NCBI GenBank assembly: GCA_020137815.1
Contig: CM035351.1
Location: 1,289,966 to 1,353,965, forward strand
Direction: 5' to 3'
From: Hormiphora californensis
Taxonomy: Eukaryota; Ctenophora; Tentaculata; Cydippida; Pleurobrachiidae
DNA length: 64,000 nucleotides
The position numbers were made by a program, and so were the translations under genes. Below are positions 1-29,038 of the stretch, one piece after another. Each line of letters begins with the position of its first letter. Within the stretch, counting starts at the first letter, position 1. A model generated the notes under the pieces. It ran no database searches. It saw only the letters and a program-made list of their open reading frames with translations, and was not told where the DNA came from.

Positions 1-3030
<3,030 letters not shown>

Positions 3031-4439
3031 TACCGTAAGTTGGGGTAACTTTGTGCCACTTTTTAGCATTCTCCTAAAATAACTCCTTGCCAGAATCACA
3101 CTCGAAAATTTTTGAACCAAATAATCCCGTTCCAGACCTAGTACACCAGATATAACTAGTGAAATTTTTGGTCCCCTCTCATTTAATTACATTAATTAAC
3201 GTGTATTTTAGTGTAAGTGGGGTTTTAGGGCATGGGGTAACTTTGGAATGAGGGCGGGGTAACTTTGGACACCCGTCCAAAGTTACCCCACGATAGTAAT
3301 ATTGGAACAAACATAAATCCGAACATTTTACAATGATAAACAAATGAACCTAAAATGTTTAAATGGGGTTTAAATGAGACAATAAATTGAAAAAGAACAA
3401 TAGGGTTAGCCAAACGCCCCATGATTTAAAAAAAAGTTGTTTAAGTCGACTCAACTTTTTTGGGTGTGAGGAATGATGAAACTAGCCACCAAATAGAATT
3501 TCAGCTCAATCGACTTGATTTAGAGGTTGCCACATCCGGCCTGAAACCCATCAAACTTCAATAATTTGGGGTTCCTTATCCACCCTACCCCACCATAGAT
3601 GGTATTGGCCCTCTAGGCGAGTGTGTTAGTTCTTTTTGCTGAATTGGATAGACAGGAAGTGGTCTACTTTTGGGTACTGGTTAAATAAAGGAGTTCTGGT
3701 ACCTGTGCTGCTGCATAGATTGTCTACAAGAACTAGAACACTCGCCTAGAGAGCCAATACCATCTAACAAGCTACAGGATGGATGAGAAACCCCAAATTG
3801 TTGAAGTTTGATGGGTTTCAGGCCGGATTTCTGTGTTTTAGCTCCATGAAATAGTCCAAGTCCTAGTTTTTTCACTAACCTATCGAATAGATGGATGGAA
3901 ATGGGTGTGGAGTGGGCTGAATCTTGGTTATATGGCCCTAAATAATTCAGAGAGGGTCTAGGGCAACTCTACAGACATCAAAAATTCAAAATATGTAGTG
4001 TGGGGTAACTTTGGCACCCCGTCCAAAGTTACCCCAAAATTCAAAAAACGGTGGGGTAACATTAGCCACCCCTATTAGTCTCAATTAAAGTAATTGATCA
4101 GGTTTGAAAAATGGTGCCCCGAATTATTTGATCGAAACCCTTCCACTCTATGGAGCAAACTTGATTCGGTCATTAGCCCGGTCAAATCTATGGTACCCAT
4201 TTTGATTTGAACATTTTTAGCGATTTTGACATCAATTACGTTTGCCCCTAATTAGGAGCTAATTAGCATAGAATTGAAAAAAATAATTGTACCGTTAGTT
4301 AGACATTTGTGGGTCAATTACTTGTACACCCAAAAATTATGCCAAATCTGTCGTTATCTGTTGGCAATTTTGGACTAAAGCCAAATTTTGAAAGTGTCCA
4401 AAGTTACCCTGCAAAACAAAGTTACCCCAGATTACGGTA
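3031..4439. mobile_element. Non-autonomous TIR DNA transposon with TA target duplication
   Basis: The left end reads TACCGTAAGTTGGGGTAAC and the right end is its inverted copy with two changes (TACCGTAATCTGGGGTAAC on the minus strand). TA flanks both ends, which fits a TA target duplication as in Tc1/mariner-like elements. No transposase frame is present. The terminal motif GGGGTAACTTTG recurs inside as back-to-back palindromes near 3254-3292 and 4001-4036. A second inverted repeat of about 100 bp pairs 3540-3635 with 3735-3838, so the interior can fold. Superfamily is inferred from the target site only. Confidence 0.75.
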
Positions 4440-4893
4440 TATATTCGTAGTCTTTATGCCTTATTAGTTGGCCTATTCAGAGGCTCAATAGACATCTCTA
4501 GCCCTCTACTACTACACACATGCAAATTCTTCTCCCTCTCTCTCGAGCTATTCAAAGCAGTCGCACAACAAAACATGCACTACACTTAAAGTCACAGTGC
4601 TGGCAAAGCTCGCGACAATTTAGTCTTTCCGTAACCTCTATTATTCTACAACCCCTCCAATCCTCTATAGGAGGATTTGATTGAATTGAGTAAACCGCAC
4701 CATTATATGCCCAGATCGCAGAGCCATACTAAAGATCCCTGACCTCCCTCAGATAAGAGTGTATTGCCCCTAACACTCAGCTCCCTGTCTCTACTGACCC
4801 CTAACCTCCCTCTCATCCTAGATAAGATACTTACCCCCCCCCCCCCCCCCATTTCTCAGATATGAGTCTCTGACCTCCCTGACCTCCCCACAG

Positions 4894-8810
<3,917 letters not shown>

Positions 8811-9442
8811 ATCTCTCCTAATGTGGAAATAACAAGAAACTCTCTTCTTACTGGGATTTGTACATACACACACAAGCTCTTTATCAGCTGAAGAGATGAA
8901 GAGATGTGATCTGCATGAAATGAACACTATGAGTGTGGGAAGATATATGCGATCTTTGTAGTGTGACTCGATCGTGTCAAAATGGCAGAAAAATGAGAGA
9001 CAGATATATTCAGAGTTAAAGAAATAGTGAGGGGAAAGAGGAAGAGAGAGTGTGAGTGATATGAAGAGGGAGTGAGAGAGAAAGACAAAGAGACAAAGAG
9101 AGAGATACAGTTAATGAGTTAAAATCGTTGTCTAGATGCGGCGGTTTGAGTCTGAGTCTGAGGCACGTCTTTTCTGTTTTGTAGATAACCTCAAAAGGTT
9201 CATAACAGCAATATAAGGCCCCCACAATATAATGACATTTTAAATTTTATTTGTTTATTATAAATTTATTTGCCGTACACATTTCAAACTTGAGATAACT
9301 TGTTTTCGATGTTTCTCAAATATGGTTTGCTGGAAGAAGTTGGTCTCGAGGTCAGTATCTCTTTTCTCTTCAGTCGCTCGACACTGTGGCTCAATCAGCA
9401 TTTCCTTCTCTGTACGACTCAACTTCAACGGTATACCAGCAA
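8811..9442. other. Islet 3' flank, no gene seen
   Basis: AT-rich sequence after the Islet stop codon with GA-rich patches at 9035-9110. It probably contains the 3' untranslated region. I could not fix a polyadenylation site. Confidence 0.5.
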
Positions 9443-12400
9443 TTTGTAACTGTTTGTGTAACTGTCACACACCGTGTATTGTGTAACTGTCACACACCGT
9501 GTATTATGTAACTGTCACACCGTGTATTGTGTAACTGTCACACCGTGTATTGTGTAACTGTCACACCGTGTATTGTGTAACTGTCACACCGTGTATTGTG
9601 TAACTGTCACACACCGTGTATTGTGTAACTGTCACACTGTGTATTGTGTAACTGTCACACACCGTGTATTGTGTAACTGTCACACACTGTGTATTGTGTA
9701 ACTGTCACACCGTGTATTGTGTAACTGTCACACCGTGTACTGTGTAACTGTCACACACTGTGTATTGTGTAACTGTCACACCGTGTATTGTGTAACTGTT
9801 TGTGTAACTGTCACACCGTGTATTGTGTAACTGTCACACCGTGTATTGTGTAACTGTCACACACCGTGTATTGTGTAACTGTCACACCGTGTATTGTGTA
9901 ACTGTCACACCGTGTATTGTGTAACTGTCACACCGTGTATTGTGTAACTGTCATACCGTGTATTGTGTAACTGTCACACCGTGTATTGTGTAACTGTCAC
10001 ACCGTGTACTGTGTAACTGTCACACACTGTGTATTGTGTAACTGTCACACCGTGTATTGTGTAACTATCACACCGTGTATTGTGTAACTATCACACTGTG
10101 TATTGTGTAACTGTCACACGCCGTGTATTGTGTAACTGTCACACTGTGTATTGTGTAACTGTCACACCGTGTATTGTGTAACTGTCACACCGTGTATTGT
10201 GTAACTGTCACACCTTGTATTGTGTAACTGTCACACACTGTGTATTGTGTAACTGTCACACCGTGTATTGTGTAACTGTCACACTGTGTATTGTGTAACT
10301 GTCACACCGTGTATTGTGTAACTGTCACACACCGTGTATTGTGTAACTGTCACACTGTGTATTGTGTAACTGTCACACCGTGTATTGTGTAACTGTCACA
10401 CCGTGTATTGTGTTACTGTCACACACCGTGTATTGTGTAACTGTCACACCATGTATTGTGTAACTGTCACACCGTGTATTGTGTAACTGTCACACCATGT
10501 ATTGTGTAACTGTCACACCATGTATTGTGTAACTGTCACACCGTGTATTGTGTAACTGTCACACCGTGTATTGTGTAACTGTCACACACTGTGTATTGTG
10601 TAACTGTAACACACCGTGTATTGTGTAACTGTCACACCGTGTATTGTGTAACTGTCACACCATGTATTGTGTAACTGTCACACCGTGTATTGTGCAACTG
10701 TCACACACCGTGTATTGTGTAACTGTCACATCGTGTATTGTGTAACTGTGTATTGTGTAACTGTCACACACTGTGTATTGTGTAACTGTCACACCGTGTA
10801 TTGTGTAACTGTCACACACCGTGTATTGTGTAACTGTCACACTGTGTATTGTGTAACTGTCACACACCGTGTATTGTGTAACTGTCACACACTGTGTATT
10901 GTGTAACTGTCACACCGTGTATTGTGTAACTGTCACACCGTGTACTGTGTAACTGTCACACACTGTGTATTGTGTAACTGTCACACCGTGTATTGTGTAA
11001 CTGTTTGTGTAACTGTCACACCGTGTATTGTGTAACTGTCACACCGTGTATTGTGTAACTGTCACACACCGTGTATTGTGTAACTGTCACACCGTGTATT
11101 GTGTAACTGTCACACCGTGTATTGTGTAACTGTCACACCGTGTATTGTGTAACTGTCATACCGTGTATTGTGTAACTGTCACACCGTGTATTGTGTAACT
11201 GTCACACCGTGTACTGTGTAACTGTCACACACTGTGTATTGTGTAACTGTCACACCGTGTATTGTGTAACTGTTTGTGTAACTGTCACACCGTGTATTGT
11301 GTAACTGTCACACCGTGTATTGTGTAACTGTCACACACCGTGTATTGTGTAACTGTCACACCGTGTATTGTGTAACTGTCACACCGTGTATTGTGTAACT
11401 GTCACACTGTGTATTGTGTTACTGTCACACCTTGTATTGTGTAACTGTCACACACTGTGTATTGTGTAACTGTCACACACTGTGTATTGTGTAACTGTCA
11501 CACCGTGTATTGTGTAACTGTCACACCGTGTATTGTGTAACTGTCACACCGTGTATTGTGTAACTGTCACACCGTGTATTGTGTAACTGTCACACACCGT
11601 GTATTGTGTAACTATCACACCGTGTATTGTGTAACTGTCACACACCGTGTATTGTGTAACTGTCACACCGTGTATTGTGTAACTGTCACACCGTGTATTG
11701 TGTAACTGTCACATCGTGTATTGTGTAACTGTCACACACCGTGTATTGTGTAACTGTCACACCGTGTATTGTGTAACTGTCACACCGTGTATTGTGTAAC
11801 TGTCACACTGTGTATTGTGTGACTGTCACACCGTGTATTGTGTAACTGTCACACCGTGTATTGTGTAACTGTCACACCGTGTATTGTGTAACTGTCACAC
11901 ACCGTGTATTGTGTAACTGTCACATCGTGTATTGTGCAACTGTCACACCGCGTATTGTGTAACTGTCACATCTTGTATTGTGTAACTGTCACACACCGTG
12001 TATTGTGTAACTGTCACATCTTGTATTGTGTAACTGTCACACCGTGTATTGTGTAACTGTCACACCGTGTATTGTGTAACTGTCACACCGTGTATTGTGT
12101 AACTGTCACACTGTGTATTGTGTGACTGTCACACCGTGTATTGTGTAACTGTCACACCGTGTATTGTGTAACTGTCACACCGTGTATTGTGTAACTGTCA
12201 CACACCGTGTATTGTGTAACTGTCACATCGTGTATTGTGCAACTGTCACACCGCGTATTGTGTAACTGTCACATCTTGTATTGTGTAACTGTCACACACC
12301 GTGTATTGTGTAACTGTCACATCTTGTATTGTGTAACTGTCACACCGTGTATTGTGTAACTGTCACACCGTGTATTGTGTAACTGTCACACATCGTGTAT

Positions 12401-12811
12401 TGTGTAACTGTCACACATTGTATTGTGTAACTGTCACACCGTGTATTGTGTAACTGTCACACCGTGTATTGTGTAACTGTCACACCGTGTATTGTGTAAC
12501 TGTCACACCGTGTGTTGTGTAACTATCACACCGTGTATTATGTAACTGTCACACTGTGTATTGTGTAACTGTCACACCGTGTATTATGTAACTGTCACAC
12601 ACCGTGTATTGTGTAACTGTCACACTGTGTATTGTGTAACTGTCACACCGTGTATTGTGTAACTGTCACACTGTGTATTGTGTAACTGTCACACCGTGTA
12701 CTGTGTAACTGTCATACCGTGTATTGTGTAACTGTCACACCGTGTATTGTGTAACTGTTGCACCGTGTATTGTGTAACTGTCACACACCTTGTATCATTG
12801 TGTAACTGTCA
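9443..12811. repeat. Large minisatellite of 23/25-bp units
   Basis: Well over one hundred head-to-tail copies of a unit GTGTAACTGTCACACCGTGT plus ATT. A two-base longer form has CACACACCG. Each unit carries the near-palindrome GTGTAACTGTCACAC. Variant units mark higher-order duplication: a truncated unit (ACTGTTTGTGTAACTG) recurs at about 9796, 11001 and 11270, and the block with GTGTGACTGTCAC recurs at 11819 and 12122, a 303-bp period. The array begins about 630 bp after the Islet stop codon. Open frames across it on both strands are repeat translations. Confidence 0.97.
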
Positions 12812-13038
12812 GAACACGTTAAGGCCAGGGACGACCTCCCTACCATTCTAATCCTATCCATGATCCACTAAAAGATAAACACGGTATCTCATGGGTTGTT
12901 TAACATACTAATAGAAAGTCAGTTGACACAATCACAACACTATACATGCTCTGTGTTACACACTACATAACATTGCTATTTACATATATCGCTACATAAG
13001 TTAATCACAAGTTTAGCTAAATAACCCGGTATCTATAA
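12812..13038. other. AT-rich spacer, nothing recognised
   Basis: Single-copy-looking DNA between the minisatellite and the first palindromic element. I see no gene or repeat. Confidence 0.5.
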
Positions 13039-13765
13039 TAGTAGGGTCGGTTGTGGGAAGTTGGGTCTGGAATTTTAAATTTGACTTGCTGATATGATTA
13101 GGGACTCTATAAAAAGTCCAAAGTACCATCCCACAGGTCTCTACCACCCCCGGTTCACTAATTAGTCGTAATTATGTGATTTATGACGTTATCGCCAATT
13201 AGCACTAATAATACCAGTTCCTGGTCACTTAGAGCTTAGATTTTGATACCAGCTGATAGAGGATCACTAGATTAGTGGGCATTCAAAATTTTAGGTCGAT
13301 CGGAGTTATGGTCGAGGAGTTATAACCGTTTTTCCGTTTGGCTGGCGGTTGGCTGGCACCACGTGGGATTACGGGTTTAGGTCGTCGTGGGAGGTCGTCA
13401 TTGGTCGCGTTCGATCGGGCTCGATGAGGTGATCAAAACCTAGTGGGGCCAGACCTTGGCCCCACCCCGTTCTTGGGTTATTGGGCTTTTTCGGTTTCCC
13501 GCCAAAATATTTTCCCGCCAAAACCGAAAAAATCTAGTGATCCTCTATCAGCTGGTATCAAAATCTAAGCTCTAAGTGACCAGGAACTGGTATTATTAGT
13601 GCTAATTGGCGATAACGTCATAAATCACATAATTACGACTAATTAGTGAACCGGGGGTGGTAGAGACCTGTGGGATGGTACTTTGGACTTTTTATAGAGT
13701 CCCTAATCATATCAGCAAGTCAAATTTAAAATTCCAGACCCAACTTCCCACAACCGACCCTACTA
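13039..13765. mobile_element. Foldback-type non-autonomous DNA element, 727 bp
   Basis: The left arm (13039 to about 13275) is repeated almost perfectly in inverted orientation in the right arm (about 13528-13765). The ends read TAGTAGGGTCGGTTGTGGG. The middle 250 bp is unique and GC-richer. TAA (or TA) on both sides could be the target duplication. No protein is encoded, so this is a miniature or foldback element; the superfamily is not resolved. Confidence 0.8.
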
Positions 13766-13951
13766 TAAGACTCAGTCTATACTATCTAAACTCTCTACTT
13801 GATCAGCCTGTGTGTCACTAGATGAGTACTACAGTAGTATGTCTGTGTCAGAACTCAATTGACCACATGGGGTACTAAAGATCTGGCGCTGCCAGACAGT
13901 GATATACTTTGATAAGTCCACTGTGCGCTTCAATAAATATATAAACAGTCT

Positions 13952-15262
13952 TTAAGGGTACACCTGGCGTTTTTCATCATCGAGTGCCCAACCAAATGAC
14001 TTCACCAGGGTTTAGGCCATACAAAATGGACCTCAAATATGCAATTTTAGCCCTAAAGTCGAATTCATATTTTTGCTACAGCCTATTTTCAAAGTGGCGT
14101 TTTTTCAATTTTTGGTGGAATTTTTAACCTCAGGACCATTTTTTTTGAGATAGAAACATCAAATTCTTGGAATTTGAAGAGAATATAAAGGTAAATAACC
14201 CCAAAGAAGGATTTTTGAAATGGAGCTTATTTCTGGTCATGAGAACGGTTTACTTTTTTGCTTCTTTAACACGCTGGCTGAGAATGTTCCCATGCTTCAT
14301 TAGAGATGAAAATCTGGAAATAGTTGCTCAAAACGATTATCTATGTGGCCTAAAAATTTTGGAACTTTCCCGCCAAAGATGCGGTGTACAGAGCTTGTTT
14401 TGTGAAACCCGTCTTTTTGAAAAAGGGGGAAATTCCCTGTATCTCAAAAACGGATGATCGTAGAGACCTGCGACCAAGCTTAATCGATTCAGAAGGTCCG
14501 ATTTTGGGGGGGTCTTCTGAGAGACATTTTGCTCCTACTCCAACCGTTTTTGCTGTAATTGCGAAAAAGGTATCAGCAAGTAAGGGGGAAATCAGCCCGA
14601 AGCAGGCTACTGGAATAGAGTTGTTCCCCCTATTCATAGAATTGGTTTTTTGCAATTACAGCAAAAACGGTTGGAGTAGGAGCAAAATGTCTCTCAGAAG
14701 ACCCCCCCAAAATCGGACCTTCTGAATCGATTAAGCTTGGTCGCAGGTCTCTACGATCATCCGTTTTTGAGATACAGGGAATTTCCCCCTTTTTCAAAAA
14801 GACGGGTTTCACAAAACAAGCTCTGTACACCGCATCTTTGGCGGGAAAGTTCCAAAATTTTTAGACCACATAGATAATCGTTTTGAGCAACTATTTCCAG
14901 ATTTTCATCTCTAATGAAGCATGGGAACATTCTCAGCCAGCGTGTTAAAGAAGCAAAAAAGTAAACCGTTCTCATGACCAGAAATAAGCTCCATTTCAAA
15001 AATCCTTCTTTGGGGTTATTTACCTTTATATTCTCTTCAAATTCCAAGAATTTGATGTTTCTATCTCAAAAAAAATGGTCCTGAGGTTAAAAATTCCACC
15101 AAAAATTGAAAAAACGCCACTTTGAAAATAGGCTGTAGCAAAAATATGAATTCGACTTTAGGGCTAAAATTGCATATTTGAGGTCCATTTTGTATGGCCT
15201 AAACCCTGGTGAAGTCATTTGGTTGGGCACTCGATGATGAAAAACGCCAGGTGTACCCTTAA
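13952..15262. mobile_element. 1.3-kb palindromic element with TTAA target duplication
   Basis: TTAA at 13952-13955 and 15259-15262 flanks a body whose termini are GGGTACACC and its complement. The two arms, about 615 bp each, are near-identical inverted copies around a unique centre at about 14571-14645. TTAA duplication is the hallmark of piggyBac-type transposition, so I infer a non-autonomous piggyBac-like element; the superfamily is inference. Identical 96-codon frames occur in the two arms at 14167-14457 (+) and 14757-15047 (-). They resemble no domain I know and end inside the element. Confidence 0.8.
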
Positions 15263-15263
15263 A

Positions 15264-15485
15264 CACTCATAAACTCCCCTTTCACTCGTCCCCTCTTCCC
15301 CTTCCTGGTAAGAGATGGCCCGAGATGGTACACCGTACTCAACATAAACTCCCCCCTTAAAACCTTGTTAGTTGATCATACCTACCTTCACTCAAAAACT
15401 AATAAATATGATATGAAGTCTGTTCAAATAAATAGTCCATATCGTATCAAATGGAGTCCCCTGACAGAACACCAATTCAACTTGT
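15264..15485. other. 3' flank of the CAP-Gly gene
   Basis: Sequence between the palindromic element and the stop codon of the minus-strand CAP-Gly gene. It probably holds that gene's 3' untranslated region. Nothing else is recognised. Confidence 0.45.
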
Positions 15486-27274
<11,789 letters not shown>

Positions 27275-29038
27275 TGTAAAACGGGGAGGATAAACTTCCT
27301 AAACCAACACAAATTAAAATTACGAACTTTCAATTCAGTACAACGCAAGTAAAATCGTGTCATGTTCTAACCCTCCTTTACAATATACCGGAGGGCATAG
27401 TTAGAGAGGGTCGAGTAATGCAAGTAAAACCAGCACTATAGAAATGAATGCCGACTGGTTGTGTTAAAAGGAGGAGGAGGAGTAAGCCACACCTCCGGCT
27501 CGATTGACGTAAAATCAAAACAACGCAGTGAAGTCATATGTTCTTTGTGGCTGGCTTGGCTGGTGAGCACTGTGCTTGCTTGTAAAGTTGACACGTAGAT
27601 GAAGATCATGAGGGGGCAGACAAGCAGCAATGTTTTATAAAAACTCATTCCATTCTCATCTTCCATCTCCCTCTGTTATATTTTACCTCTCTCTTTCTCT
27701 CTCTCTGGTTCCCTCTCTCGCTGTTATATTTCACCTCTCTCATCCTCCCTCTCCCTCTCTCTGTATCTGTATGCTCCCTAAACTATAAATCTTACCGAGT
27801 AGAAGCTGCGTCCGGAGGATCACGATGAACAAGAACTTCAGATTGTATCTTCATCCCTCTTGTACTATTATAACGCTAAAAGAGGGGATTAGCTGAGTGG
27901 GGGGACTCGTAACAAGGCTTTAGCACCACAAAATGTCCACAGAATTTCAAAATGGAGCCATTTATTTTGTAGTGCATGCGAAGCTTTGTGAGGCTTTGAC
28001 TGGGAGCTAAAACAAGCAGAGTGAAAACAAAGGGGGAAGCTATGGGGAAGTCCCTCACTTCTTCATTAAGAACGAGAGAGGGTTCCTGGATCTGCCAGGC
28101 TGAAGAAGGATAGTATAGCCTGCCATTGGACAGTGGACAGTGAGAAGACATAGCAATAGGATGCCGTCGATCACTTTCGCGATATGACTTAAGCACATTT
28201 CTAAACTTAATTGCTTAATTATGAATGAAGACTGAAGGACACTCTCAAATCTCACAGGGCTCCCCCGTCTCCATGGTGGCTGGTGCCGACCAAAATTCAA
28301 ACTATGCAAGATTTTCAATATAAAAAATAATTTCATACAAAATGCGACCTAATATAAAACTAGGGTATGGTACATAAGCCGCTAGAAAGCCCACAAAAAG
28401 GTTTCAAAAATCGAAACAGTACAAATTTTTCTGTTTGCAAAATCTAAAATTTTGAGAGTGAATTTTAAATTTAAATCTGAGTTTTTGTTACAACAAACGC
28501 GCGGCGCGTCATTTTTGGCATTTGACTATACTCAATTGCGCGCGTTACGTCAATGTGGGAGATTGTGACGTGGATGGTAGATTCAGAGAATCCTGTTCTG
28601 ACCGATGGGCTTCCTTGACTCTTGTGTAATGCACACAATGTGTATCATGTATGACGGATTGTCATGTGAAATCGTGACATATCACTGTCAGTGTCATTTT
28701 CAGTGACATACTTATTGTAAGAGTAATAAAATCTTTCAAAGACACTGATCTAGATTTTAAAAACATAAACAAGTATTATACAGTTTACCATTTTCAGTAA
28801 TCCATACGATTATATATTTTGTATCCCAGAAAAAATGTCTCTGATTATGATTTAAAAAATAATCCTTTCTGTCAAATGCATTGTCTGTCTGACTAGAAAA
28901 AAAACCGGATATTTGTACCTAGAACGGCACCATAAAAATACATTTAATTTCACACAAAAAGTGTGAATTGTTCAACCAAATTCCTGCCCAAAATTCAGCG
29001 TTTTGGTTCGTCATTCTATCGTTCTATCATCAACTTCT
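27275..29038. other. Intergenic region between the CAP-Gly gene and fatty acid synthase
   Basis: It should hold the promoter of the CAP-Gly gene (transcribed leftward) and the 3' untranslated region of the synthase. A 76-codon minus-strand frame at 27666-27436 has a hydrophobic N-terminal stretch (LLLVCPLMIFIYV) but no recognisable family or splice context. Nothing else is supported. Confidence 0.5.

Noticed and set aside
10655-10906. Open frames on both strands across the minisatellite
   Set aside because: They translate the 23/25-bp unit and have no codon or domain signal.
9443-12811. CRISPR-like array of short repeats
   Set aside because: Units are contiguous with no unique spacers, vary by 2 bp, and the host is an animal. 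It is a minisatellite.
14167-15047. Two identical 96-residue frames, one per strand
   Set aside because: Identity comes from the palindromic transposon arms. There is no known domain and no evidence of expression, so I did not call them genes.
27436-27666. 76-residue minus-strand frame with a hydrophobic N-terminus
   Set aside because: It has no family match, no splice partner and no supporting context; it may be chance.
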